From Linnemannia hyalina (Eukaryota; Mortierellomycota; Mortierellomycetes; Mortierellales; Mortierellaceae), in assembly GCA_019671135.1 (NCBI GenBank), contig JAHRHY010000001.1, forward strand, positions 2,046,001 through 2,110,000: 64,000 bases of DNA. The letters run 5' to 3'. Shown one piece after another: positions 37,027-47,694 of this stretch. The notes under the pieces were generated by a model. That model saw only the letters and a program-made list of their open reading frames with translations. It was not told the DNA's origin and searched no databases. The translations under genes were made by a program, and so were the position numbers. The first letter of the stretch is position 1. Each line of letters begins with the position of its first letter.

Positions 37027-37232
37027 AACGCGTAAGCAACAATACTCCCTTTCCCTCCACGAACAGATTGTATCCACGAACAGTTCATATTTTATTTTCA
37101 TTTTTGAAAGAAACACCGAATAAAGAATACGCGTATAATATATTCGCTATCACCATGATCATCCCCTTTGCGCCAAGACTAAATTGAAAAGTGAAAAGAA
37201 AGAGGAAAGAAGAGGACACGAGGCAGCGGGAT

Positions 37233-38207
37233 TTAGTATCCCAAGAGCTGCAAGTTGCCCTCGCTAACGGCCTGGTACTCCTCAGACTTGACCCACTTAG
37301 CATACGACGGGATAGCATTAACCTTCTCCCAAACAGCCCAGATGGCAGGAGTATCCTGCTTGTTGATCTGGCTCTCTCCGGTCACCGAGAAGATCGACAC
37401 CAACACCACCGCCAGCTTGATATCCGCGTACGAGAGCTATGTTGGATTGAAAAAAAACGATAGTACAAGTGAATGATGTTAGACGTGTCAATAACCCACG
37501 CACAAGAAGAACAACCACAAGAGAAGGTGAGTAGTACGACTTTTTTTGTTGTTTACCTTGTCGCCAACATAGTGTCCATTGCGGCCATTAGCCTCCAAAT
37601 GCCGCTCATGGTACGTCACAAATCGGGGGACAGTCGTCTCAATAAACTGAGTCCGCATAGCGGCCTTGACCTCGGGGTCTTTAATACCTGCGACCTTGAT
37701 CAATAGGAAATTGGACGCGGACTGGATGGAGCAGCAAAATGCCTTGATCTTCATCTCGTCAAATGCATCGTTGCCCAGGAGGTTGAACTTGCGGGAGAGG
37801 TAGCTCTCGATTGCGTCTGATTCTGCGACCTCGATGACTTCGCCGGTGGAGGTGGCCTCGAAGAGGTTGGGCAGAACTCCGAAGAGAGTGGATTTTTTCT
37901 CTTCGTTCACCCAGTCCTGTAGGTATAGGAGTGAGAAAGAGTATGAGTGTTTAGAAGTGTTTTTTTGATTAGATTTTTGAAACTGCACTGCATTTTTATC
38001 TGTGATAAGGTTAAGATATGAGATACTGGGTACAGAGGGTACCTTCGGGAAGACACACTCCCACTTGGCGCCAGAGGCAGCAAGGATGGCACGGGCATTG
38101 GCTCCCAAGGCATGGACCTTAAAGTACATAATCTTGAAAGTGTTGTCCTGCTTGAGGGCGTTCTCGTTGAAGAGTGCGCGGGTGGTATTATCGATCGTGC
38201 GAGTCAT
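37233..38207 (-). CDS. Glutathione S-transferase-like protein
   Basis: Three exons, 38207-38043, 37916-37557 and 37436-37233, give 242 residues. GSTs conjugate glutathione to electrophiles or reduce peroxides. The thioredoxin-like N-terminal half reads MYFKVHALGANARAILAASGAKWE, then FGVLPNLFE (the cis-Pro position) and EVAESDAIESYLSRKFNLLG (the glutathione-binding Glu-Ser-Asp region). The helical C-terminal half includes VTYHERHLEANGRNGHYVGDKLSYADI, with the conserved Ser/Asp N-capping position of GSTs. The N-terminus carries about 26 extra residues. Class assignment (sigma-like) is a guess. It is convergent with the chitinase, 206 bases between stops. A TATAAATA box upstream suggests a regulated, TATA-driven promoter. 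Confidence 0.87.
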
Positions 38208-38876
38208 TGTTGATCTGAGTGTGATTTTGGGTGAGGTGTTGAGGTGTTTTTTTTTTTTTTGGGATGAAAAGAAGACAGAGTCGAATGGCGATCTATGGTG
38301 CCATCGTCCGTGCCTATTTATATGCGAATGGTTCTTTGTGGAGAAAAGTGAAAGATGTGGGAACTTTTCATTGACGTGTATATGAATTTGGTGAATGTGG
38401 TGCATCTGTCCGGTTATGTCCTCTCCTGTCTGCGAATGATGTTGAATGGCGTCAAAGTACGGCGCGTGTCGGATACGGAATTATTTTTTTGGTTTTAGTG
38501 CTTATGTTCGCGTATTGGTATTTCCGTGCGCTTCCACAAAGTCGACGCGCGTCCATGCTAATGGACTTTTGATTTCAAATCATACACCCACAATACGCCG
38601 CCACTTTGCTCCGCCTGCCTGCCAGAGAAAAGTATGTGATGTTGTTACCGTTCTCACTGCGCATGAAAGGGTCTAGACACCTCGATTGTGAATAGTAGAA
38701 CCCTCTTTCGATCGTAGAGATGCGCATGCGTGTCAAATTGCTTCTTTTGATTGATATTGCATAGAAAGAAGCTGTCTAGTTTGGTCTTATTTGAGCTGCT
38801 ACGTACGACCTCGATGGCGCTACGCTCGATGCTATTTACGCGCTCAACTTCTGCTAGTGCCACTGCTGTTGTGTTG
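38208..38876. other. GST upstream / secreted-protein 3' region
   Basis: These 669 bases contain the GST promoter with its TATA box and the presumed 3' end of the next minus-strand gene. No further gene is seen. Confidence 0.5.
38315..38322 (-). promoter_or_regulatory. TATA box of the GST gene
   Basis: TATAAATA on the minus strand lies about 108 bases upstream of the GST ATG, which is a plausible spacing for transcription start plus leader. Confidence 0.5.
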
Positions 38877-40088
38877 CTATTTGTCATCATCGCCCACTTC
38901 CACCCCTCCAGCTCCTGTTTCTTCTACATCCTCATCCTCGTACTCTCGATCATCGGCCGATGCAGCGCGGAACGTATGCTGTCCTTCATTATCGACCCCA
39001 TCTTCGTCCTCGTCGCTGTCATAGTCATAGCTATCATCTTCGTCGTTTTCGTCCCTGTCCTGACTGGGTTTAGAGTATTGCTCCTCCTCGGCCTCAACCT
39101 CCGCCTCATCCTCATAGGCCTGCATTTCACCGTTGCCAAACATACCCGCCAGCTCCTGCTCCAGGTACGGATCCTGGTATGCGTCCGAGTCGTTGGCCAA
39201 ATCACCTGTTTGACCCAGCTCTTGCGCAACCACTCCAAATTGAGACAGAGCCTTGCTGTTCGCCGCCATACTCGGCCCCCCCTGCCGAGCAGGGTCCTTC
39301 TTCACTTTGGCGAATCCATGATGAGCGCCTATCCTGGTGACGCTCTCGCTGCGAGCCGAGACTCCATTCTCATCGTCGTCGTCCTGCTCCTCGGGCTTGC
39401 CTGCCTCGACGGGTGGTGGAGTCGGTACGGGTTTGGCGATTGGCGTTGTTCCCAAGGAATCAGCGATAAATGCTACAGCTTCGGTGACGGTAATGCATGC
39501 GGGTGCTGGTGCAACAGAGGTAACAGTAGTGGTCACCATCTGGGTGATTGTGACAACCTTTGTCAGAGTCTTGGTAGCACTATAGACCACCTTACGGATC
39601 TTGCCAGCTTCTCCAGTTCCGACTCCATCTCCTCCAGCAGCCTCGATATCGACAACACCCTCCAACGCATAATCGACCTCCGCCGTAAGATCGACACCAT
39701 TGTTGCAGAGACAGAGGACTCGGTTGGTGTTGGTGTTGGGGACATGGGTGCATCGGTTGATCTCACCCTTGAACACCGTCTGACCCGCAGATGGGGTGCT
39801 TGCGTTGGTTGGATCCTTGGCGTCGCCTCTCTGGAGACAGCGGACATGGCAGAGAAACGTGAATGATTTGCAGAAGGGTGATACAGCAGACGCAGCCAGT
39901 TCCTGGAAGGAAAAGTCGTCAGAATCATAGACTGCATGGTCGGAGGAGAGGGCGACAAAACGTTCGAGTTCCTGGTGTGGCCTGTTATTGTTGTTGTTGT
40001 CGTTCTGGGCAGCGACAAGGATAGGGTTGAGGAAGAGCAGGGCGCCGAGACCGATGGCAATGGCCTTTCTAGATCTTGCTGTGTCCAT
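38877..40088 (-). CDS. Secreted acidic Cys-containing protein of unknown function
   Basis: This is an intronless frame of 403 residues. A clean signal peptide (AIAIGLGALLFLNPILVAAQ) is followed by an Asn-rich segment. A small domain with six cysteines follows (FCKSFTFLCHVRCLQRG, RCTHVPN, VLCLCNNGVDLTAEVDYALEG), resembling extracellular fungal cysteine domains but not matching CFEM spacing that I can verify. A Thr/Val-rich stretch (KTLTKVVTITQMVTTTVTSV) leads to a Pro/Glu/Asp segment and a strongly acidic tail of about 100 residues. There is no C-terminal GPI or membrane segment. I do not recognise the family. The long plus-strand frame opposite it is a shadow. Confidence 0.75.
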   Translation of the reverse strand: MDTARSRKAIAIGLGALLFLNPILVAAQNDNNNNNRPHQELERFVALSSDHAVYDSDDFSFQELAASAVSPFCKSFTFLCHVRCLQRGDAKDPTNASTPSAGQTVFKGEINRCTHVPNTNTNRVLCLCNNGVDLTAEVDYALEGVVDIEAAGGDGVGTGEAGKIRKVVYSATKTLTKVVTITQMVTTTVTSVAPAPACITVTEAVAFIADSLGTTPIAKPVPTPPPVEAGKPEEQDDDDENGVSARSESVTRIGAHHGFAKVKKDPARQGGPSMAANSKALSQFGVVAQELGQTGDLANDSDAYQDPYLEQELAGMFGNGEMQAYEDEAEVEAEEEQYSKPSQDRDENDEDDSYDYDSDEDEDGVDNEGQHTFRAASADDREYEDEDVEETGAGGVEVGDDDK

Positions 40089-40693
40089 TGTGTTGCGAGA
40101 AGGTATGTAAGTTGTTGAGTGTGAAAAAAATCAAAGATAAAAGGGAGGAGGTCGATACCAAGAACGAGGACAAAAACGAGACGACAATTGGTATGCTTGA
40201 AAGGAATGAGAGGAATGAGAACATTGCCCCCTCCTTCCTTTCGTCACCCCCCTTATTCTTATCGTCATTCACGACGGAGGAAATCCCTCTCAATTCTCCT
40301 TCCCTTCCTTTCTCCTCTCTCTCACTCTCAACCATGTCAACATCACCACTCGACGAGTACGTATGCGCATAGGAAACCAGTCTGTTGTAGATTTCCAGGG
40401 AACTCAAACATACAAATGGGTAGTGCAGCAGCAATTGGAGGCACAGCTCATGACACGGTGGCGTTATCAGTATGCCGAATCCGCACTGGCTTCTGCTACT
40501 GTTCTCAGTGCTCACCTTACAAAAAAATTTGCCATATCTTTCGACTCTGCACAACAGATCTCGTCCTATTGCGAACTGGCAAAAAGTAAAAGAGGTAATG
40601 GCTACTTCCAGTGGTTGTTCAACTTCTGAGAGAGGGGAGGGAATTGCTCATATATCATCTCATTTATTTTTTGACACCTCCAACAACTTGCCT
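40089..40693. other. Intergenic region with one orphan open frame
   Basis: An ATG at 40363 opens a plus-strand frame (SVVDFQGTQTYKWVVQQQ onward, about 85 residues) that ends near 40628. A possible splice donor (GAGGTAATG) lies within it at about 40592. The composition looks coding but I cannot place it, and it could be the head of the decayed locus that follows. Confidence 0.35.
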
Positions 40694-41638
40694 ATATAAA
40701 CTATGGTGGCGATCCCTATCAGAGTGATTACGACTTTGTGGCTGCGAAACAGGACCTTTCGGTTTATCGCCGCCATGGCCATGCAGTTGCGGGAGGTGTT
40801 GCTCCCTCAGGTCATGGTCGAAAGCAGCTTGGGGTTTGATTACTCCCTCCTCGCAAGCATTGCAGCCCATCCGACCTTGACAACGTTAAACCTATCAGGC
40901 GAGATGGTCTTGTCGGACCCCGTTCTGATACTTGCGATCCTTAAGCACTGTTCTCCTCTCCAGCGACCGTCCATGTGCTGCATCTGTTAGGGCCATGACC
41001 ACGCCGAAAAGACCCAAATTGCCGCATCGATCGTCGCAGAGTCTGAGCGTTCGTACCAATAGCCACTCTTCGAGTGCTTGAAGCACTTTTCGATAGGGTG
41101 TGATTATGGAGAAGTCGGAGGTTGCGAGTCCTGGGTCCACATTACTGTGCTCAAGAACGCTCCTCGTTTAGAGAAATTCGTTCTACGCCAGAGATGAAAT
41201 CGGCCACGAGAGTTTCCGACAGATCCTGGAGACAACGATCACGCATTGCCCCAACATCAACAATCTTCGAGTCGACCCTGGCGACAACTCTTTATCTGTC
41301 GCCGACCTTGTCCGCTTGATCCAGGTTTACCCCAAGGGACTTCAGTTCTTTATAATCGCCATGCCTAAGACGGACCAAGACCAGATCCTCAAGGCCATCT
41401 TGCGGACGTCGCGCTCGACCCTCGACAGCTTTTATTTGGACTTCGGAGCGTTTACGCACGTAGCCATCCCAGAGGCCAGTATTCATCACCTATCATCCGA
41501 AAATGCTCCAAACTGAGAGAGCTGGAAGTCCGGTGTACGTGTGCGTGGCTTATACGGGGACCCAGCATCTATCGTACCTTTCGAACGTTTATCGAAGCAC
41601 AAGATTTCGAGCCCTCTGGCGGGTACACTAGATATTAG
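40694..41638 (+). pseudogene. Frameshifted F-box/LRR-type gene relic
   Basis: Leucine-rich-repeat coding sequence is spread over all three plus-strand frames. The pieces are: RRHGHAVAGGVAPSGHGRKQLG, then after a shift FDYSLLASIAAHPTLTTLNL and DPVLILAILKHC, then after further damage LKNAPRLEKFVLRQR, DEIGHESFRQILETTITHCP with LVRLIQVYPKGLQFF, and finally CSKLRELEVRCTC. Shifts or stops fall near 40838, 40985, 41197 and 41510. The pieces stay in the correct order, which indicates decay of one gene rather than chance. LRR-containing F-box proteins form large families in Mortierella-type genomes (general knowledge). No intact F-box was found. Confidence 0.75.
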
Positions 41639-41674
41639 GACATGAAATAAAATGATTGTTGCCATCAATTTTTA

Positions 41675-44203
41675 TTATGATTTGTACTTGGCAGGTGGAG
41701 GATCGGTGGGACTCATGAAGAAAGTATTGACCATCTTGAGGGTGGCCCTTGACGGCCGCGCAGCCAGACGATGCGACATGACCTGGAACAACCGCCTCTG
41801 GATCAGTTCCTTACTTGCCCTCGCCTTCGCAAAGTCGTCATCACCACTACTGGAATACGCACCTGTCGTCTCGTCAAAACACGACACAAGCAGCGCCAAC
41901 GAGATCCCGACAGATCGATCCATGCCCTGCTGGCAATGCACCAATATCCTCGGTTTCCTTATTTCCTGACCGGCTTTGGTATCCTTGTTGTTTGTAGTGA
42001 ACATGAGGTGGACGGCCTTGATCGCCATAGGTATCATCTCCAACAACTGATGCTGGCCCTTCTTTCCTTCGGCGATTGGGAGGTGTAGGTAATAAAAGTC
42101 CTTCTCGCCCTCCTTGCGCGCTGGGGGGTTGTCTCGTTGCTCTGCCGCTGTTACCGCTGACGACTCGATAGCACTCCATTGATGCTTCTGGAGCACACAA
42201 AGTGTCGCCTGAGCTCCACCTTGACCAGCACCTCCAAGAACCGTAATATATCTCCTTGCTTCCATTTCTCCACCGTTATTACTGAACTCGCACAGAGGGT
42301 GTCGTTTAATCTCTGCGCCACAGTTGATGACCATATCGAATCCCGCATCCCAACAATCCGGTATCCGCCCGCTGGCATTATTCCCGATCCAAATTGAACT
42401 CGGCTTGATCTCTGAACACAACTCCATCGACGGCGTGAAATGAACCCTCCCTCCTTCTACCACACCATGTCCATAGTCCTCGTTTCTCGTAGATATTTTC
42501 CGCTCCTGCAACTGTTCCTGGCGATGCCTAGCTTTTTCCATCAACTTCTGCTTTGCCTCCTTCACAACCTCCCCCGCGCGTAGCTCACACTCCGCCGACG
42601 AGATCCCTTCCTCCAGCAGATAATCCTCATTCTCCCAGAACAGTTCAGGTTTCAACCCCTTCGACCACATCTCTTCATCATCGCCCGATCCCTGGACATA
42701 AAGGTACCCATCCCGTTCCTCCATCCCGTCCTGAACAACACGTGATGCGCTTAGACAGATCACTGGGAGGAACGAGCATTGACTGTAGTCTGGCAAGTCG
42801 TGTCGGAGGAGGAAGCTTTGTGGTGTCAGCCAGATGGGGCGGATGGGCTTTAGGAGCTTTGTCGTCAATGGTGTCATATCCGTGAACCTCTACATAATAT
42901 TGACAAGTTTAGTGTTATTGAAGGTACTTGTAGTTCATAAAAGACGTCTAGCAAAACAGGAAAGTAAACAGAGAGACCGCTTACCATGAGTTTCTCGGCA
43001 AAGCCCTCAATTTTGTCCGCAATCTGGACATGCTCAGATCTTGAGATCAAACTAGGGAGGGAATGATACCGCGTATCCCAACTGTCGCCATTCAACGCCG
43101 GAATCAACAACGCCGCCGCTTCTGATGCTTCTGCCCCTGACTCATCCTTAGTTGTAGTTATCTCTTCTGCTGCGGTTTTCCATGTTGATAACCCATCCTG
43201 CTCCTTCTCCAAAATGTGTCCACCTGCTACTGCTTCGCCACTGTTCTCATGGGCAGCCTGATTCTGGAGCGCACATTTCCGAACGGCATTATTGATGGTC
43301 CCACACCAGATCGGGATTGTCTTTGACAGTGCGTCCGGGACTCGTTTGCCCTTCCTTGTCGAATCCACAATAATGCATCTATATCAGACAAAGTATGGTA
43401 AAAATGGTAAATGTGTCAGCTAAACGATCTCCTTTCAACTCTGGCAATAGTTCATTCAGAGGCATGCGTCAGGTGAAAGTCTGTGAAGGAGACATTACCC
43501 TCCGTGCTTGATGATGGTCGTGATCAAGTGTGGGTTGTATCGTCGCAGGTTGAAGTCCCAAATTCCTGTATGCCCGTCTGTCGACTTGAAGTACACCCCT
43601 GGCTTATGGATCTATTGGTCATGACGACAGAAGCAATTGATAAGTCTAGCGCAACCGAAGAGGCGAGTATCGTTTTCATGCATCGCCAATGGTACGTATC
43701 AGGTAATTTAGTTGGGTTACCTTGGAGGGGTGGACATACCACGTCCCGCACCGCTCGTTTGCTAATAAAGGAAAGGCAGCATTTGGCCAAAGAAAAGATA
43801 TTAGAGCTGCCTTGCGCAACAATCAATGGCTATTGATGTCCTTTTCATTTCGTAGATATGGGAGGGGCATTGGGAAGCTTACCGATGACAGGGAACTGGG
43901 GGAAGAGGTCCGAGATCTCGCTGACAAAAGCCGCATCTGCCTGAATAGACCTAAGCCGGTTCAACCTACAGTATCCGAGTCCATATGCGATTGAAAAACT
44001 GTAAGCCCAATTGATCACTTTGTTCTTCGCACGAGCAAATAGCAACGAACGACTGCCATAGAGGAATATATGAGCAGAGATGTGGTATTACGAAATGTAT
44101 GGTTGTGGTTGTGGGTGTTTCCGTACAAGCTCTTGGCATCACGCCTCATGTCATCCCTGTTCCTGCCATGTGTGCTGATCTGTGTTGCCTCGGTATTCGA
44201 CAT
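41675..44203 (-). CDS. RIT1: tRNA A64-2'-O-ribosylphosphate transferase (Rit1)
   Basis: Six exons, 44203-44127, 43965-43883, 43761-43721, 43611-43499, 43378-42985 and 42889-41675, give 640 residues. Rit1 adds 2'-O-ribosyl phosphate at A64 of initiator tRNA-Met, blocking its use in elongation. Diagnostic blocks: AKSLLNRLRSIQADAAFVSEI, ANERCGTWYVHPSK, GVYFKSTDGHTGIWDFNLRRYN, IIVDSTRKGKRVPDALSKTIPIWC, and a C-terminal DUSP-like domain with ILVHCQQGMDRSVGI (Cys555, Arg561; CX5R kept). The first donor is placed at 44126 because it joins AGCTT|G TTG and restores AKSLLNRLRS; the next downstream GT gives a stop. A Glu/Ala-rich insert of about 60 residues lies in exon 5. Its ATG is 240 bases downstream of the RPT2 stop on the same strand. 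Confidence 0.93.
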
Positions 44204-44443
44204 GTTGTGGAGGGTGGAATGAAGAAAGAAGAAAAAACAATGCGGCCAAGTACTTGAGTCGGAGAGCCGTCACGTGCGCAACAGTGAAGGTTGAAGTCGC
44301 CACAGAAGACAAAATACAACGCGTTCGGTGGAAGAAAAAAAAGTTGTATTGGATGGGCACACATTCCTCTACGACGCACTAATTCGCTATATTTCAATTG
44401 TTGTTGTAGTTTGTATTTTGATTGAAGGTAGGAGTAAGACAAA

Positions 44444-46464
44444 TTACAGGTACAAGCCCTCGGGTGTGCCCTCGTTCTTCCTGTACAACACCTTCTCCTT
44501 GGCCTTCTTGAAATCATCAGCCTTGACCTTCATACGACGCTCACGCAACGCCAACAGACCAGCCTCTGTGCAGACAGCCTTGATATCGGCTCCTGAGAGC
44601 TCATCCTTCGACATCACAAACTCTTCCAGATCAACATCGTCCGCAAGCTGCATACGGCCAGTGTGAATGTTGAAAATGCGGCGCTTGGTCTTGACATCGG
44701 GCATAGGGAACTCAATCTTGCGATCAATACGACCAGGACGAATCAACGCGGGATCCAAGGACTCGATCTGATTGGTAGCCATGATGACCTTGACATCTCC
44801 TCGTGAGTCGAAACCATCCAGCTGGTTCAAAAGCTCCAGCATAGTTCTTTGAATTTCACGCTCTCCTCCCGAGTTGGATTCGTATCTAAAGAAGTAAATG
44901 TCAAAGGCGCAAGATGGTTAGCATCAATTGCAATAAGAAACGTGCACATTAACAGGAGGTTGCTTAGCAACGTGGAAAAGGTCAATTGATCAACGTCATA
45001 CCTCTTGGTTCCGATAGCGTCGATTTCATCGATAAACACAATCGAGGGAGCGTTCTCTTCGGCGACTCTGAAAAGCTCACGGACAAGCTTGGGACCATCT
45101 CCAAGGTACTTTTGAATCAACTCTGATCCGACAACACGCAAGAAGGTGGCCGAGGTCTGGTTGGCAACAGCCTTGGCGAGCAAGGTCTTTCCTGTTCCGG
45201 GGACACCATAGAGAATGACTCCCTTGGGGGGCTTGACTCCCATATCCTCGTACAACTCTGGGTGGGTCAATGGCAGTTCGACAGCCTCCTTGATCTCCTG
45301 AATCTGGTTCTCCAAACCTCCGATATCGGCATATGACTCTGTTGGTGCCTTTTCCAACTTCATAACGCTCACCATTGGGTCAGCATCGTCCTGAAGCACA
45401 CCGATAACCGACATCGTCTACCATACAAAAAAATCAAAGTCCATCTGGTTAGTCGTCTTGTTCCTTTGACGTTGCATATCTCGATAAAGCGAAATGACAA
45501 TAATGACTATGATAAAAAGCCGAAGCCGTAGTTTACCTTGTGGTGAAGGAGAATGGAGCATCCGGGCTCCAACAAGTCCTTATCGACAAACGAAAGGATG
45601 CTGACATAGTACTCAGGTCCGTTGCTAGTCGAGATGATGGCATGGTCGTCGTCAATGATCTCCTCCAAAGTACCGACGCTCATGGGTGTACCTCGAAGAT
45701 CGTCAACCTTGGATCGCTCCTCCTGGGTCTTTTCCTCCTGAGGCTTCAGTCTCTCCTGGTTCACTACAAATTCTTCCTCCATCAGCAAGTAATCCTTGAT
45801 ACGTTCCATCTTTAGCATCTTCAGACGGCATCGAGTCGTTGGGAACACTACATATTTTGATTCAAGGTTGATGAAGGAATGGCGAACGCTTGTCAGAACA
45901 GATCCTCCTTTCATATTCATAGGGTCCGTCAGAGGTGCTGATACCTCGTCTGATATGTTTCAACAAATCCAATGTAAGTTACCTGCTGGCAGCTTTGATG
46001 ACGCGTCAGGTCCCTTTCTCATCTTCTTCTTTCCAACACGTGTGGGCAGTGGGGGCTCCCACTTTTTCTTTTGCTCCTTCTCCTATTCACGTTCAAAGCG
46101 CAACCGATAGTAGCACAATCAGTTAGCGATTGTGCTATAAAATTCACACAAACGAAAAAGGCGTCCTATCCTGAAGAAAACGAGCAAGCTAGAACATAGC
46201 TCTTAGTTGCCACTTCTTTCGCAACTTTGGTAGCTGAGAAGAACGTACCTCCTTCTTCTGGTTGCCCTTGCCATTGTTTGGCTGCTCCGATGAAGGTTGG
46301 TTACCCTATAAATGTTCAAAACAGCAAAGTGTACGAGGCGCTTGCGTGTTAGCAATGCACATTGTGCAAGAGTCGTGAGGCAAAGAAGGTTGGGATGGCA
46401 GAGAAGTTGCTTCTTCTGCGCTCTTCTTTCTTTTGTCCTTTGGTGTTCCTGCGTGAATTACCAT
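44444..46464 (-). CDS. RPT2: 26S proteasome regulatory subunit Rpt2 (PSMC1), AAA ATPase
   Basis: Six exons, 46464-46462 (start codon only), 46305-46249, 46082-45983, 45847-45537, 45417-45002 and 44885-44444, give 442 residues, close to human PSMC1. Rpt2 is one of six base ATPases that unfold substrates and open the 20S gate. The N-terminus after splicing is MGNQPSSEQ, providing Gly2 for N-myristoylation as in the family. A coiled-coil start and OB fold ([11 protein letters not shown]) follow. Walker A is GVPGTGKT (228-235), Walker B FIDEID (Asp287/Glu288), pore loop [20 protein letters not shown]. The C-terminus EGLYL ends in an HbYX motif. The third Walker A position, Pro in human, is Val here and Ala in yeast. 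The first intron begins directly after ATG. Confidence 0.96.
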
Positions 46465-47694
46465 AGTGGTGCGACTTGATTCGAGTTATGAAAGTGTGTT
46501 GAGTGTGTATTGAGTGAGTGTTTTGTCGATGGTTAGTCCTAGGCGGAAGGTTCAATGTAAAAGTGAAGAGACAAAAGAAAGGACGAAGCACACGAACGCT
46601 ATTTGACAAATTGAAAGGTGCGAAACACGAAGCAGACGCGGCCAAAAAATGCGAGAGTGACGTATACCAGATATCATTCAATTAAAGAAATTTCGTCAAT
46701 TAGATAGGGTTGCAAACTATGCGCTCGTTCGTTTCTTATCCGAGGGTGGTATATTAATAACGTGCCTCTTTCTTTATTTTCTTTTTGAATGTATGTGTGC
46801 GAAGAGAGAGAAAGAGATGGAGGGAGGCAATTAACAGGGATCCGACAATCGGCTAACTGGGGAAAGGCGGCAAAGTATTAAGTACAGTTTTCCATTGTAT
46901 GTGTTAACATGGATACAGAGCAGGTGAAATAAGAAGAGGAATGGCAAAGGCAGTCCGTCAGGCAAATGATGTGGTCGCACAATCCCCTTTAGATTGACCA
47001 CAGCGAAAATGTCAGCAATACGATAGTAGACGCGTAGATAGACCTCAAACCTGAACCGGCTCATGAAATGTTCATCGCACTAGTACTCGATAACAGAAGA
47101 GTTCTCACTCACATTCAAACCACACCCTTTCAGAGGATGAACATTTTCTTTTCTTTCTTGTGCACCTATATGATGCATAAAAACCAAAATAAAGAAAGAG
47201 ATGGCGAGTATCGACCTGTGCCTTCCCGCTCAGTTTGCACGCCACGCTCTTGGATGGTACTTTTCCTCGTTTTTGTTGGCTTGCTCGATCCTCTTTCTTT
47301 TCTTTTCTCCTCTTCACTTCCTTCCCACTGCTCCTCCTTCTCACACCCCTACGAACACTACCCAGTGAAGCTAAATTATCAGAACATGCGTGTTATCTCG
47401 CATGCGACGCATCGAGGAGAGTATTATGCGTTTATCTTGACCCATTCTTCTCGATAACTAAAAATTGGTGTTTTCCTCGCACGCGATATACTGTACTTTC
47501 TTTTCCATTTTTGTTCATACTCTTTCGCTGTTCAGAACCCAGATATAATGATATATTTTGCTGTCTTTGTTGCGGTTGCGTAGCAAATGCATGAACAGTA
47601 GGTGACCAGTTTGAGCTGTAACAGCAGAAAAATAAAAGAAGCGACCAAGCTATATTAAGTATGAATGGCATGATGAACATCTATCTACAGTCAT
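46465..47694. other. RPT2 upstream / transporter 3' region
   Basis: This 1.23 kb interval has no supported gene. Frames on the plus strand (47068-47457) and minus strand (46831-47064) are short and without family likeness. It contains the RPT2 promoter. Confidence 0.5.

Noticed and set aside
38751..39866. 371-residue plus-strand frame
   Set aside because: It lies opposite the secreted acidic protein, whose signal peptide and Cys domain make the minus strand the real one; the plus frame is an artefact of Asp/Glu codon composition.
43979..44117. RIT1 first-exon donor at the GTAATA following ACATTTC
   Set aside because: Joining from there to the next exon gives an immediate stop; the upstream donor GTACGG restores the conserved AKSLLNRLRS.
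47068..47457. 129-residue plus-strand frame in the RPT2-transporter gap
   Set aside because: Ser/Phe/Leu-rich, no family likeness, no splice continuation; treated as chance.
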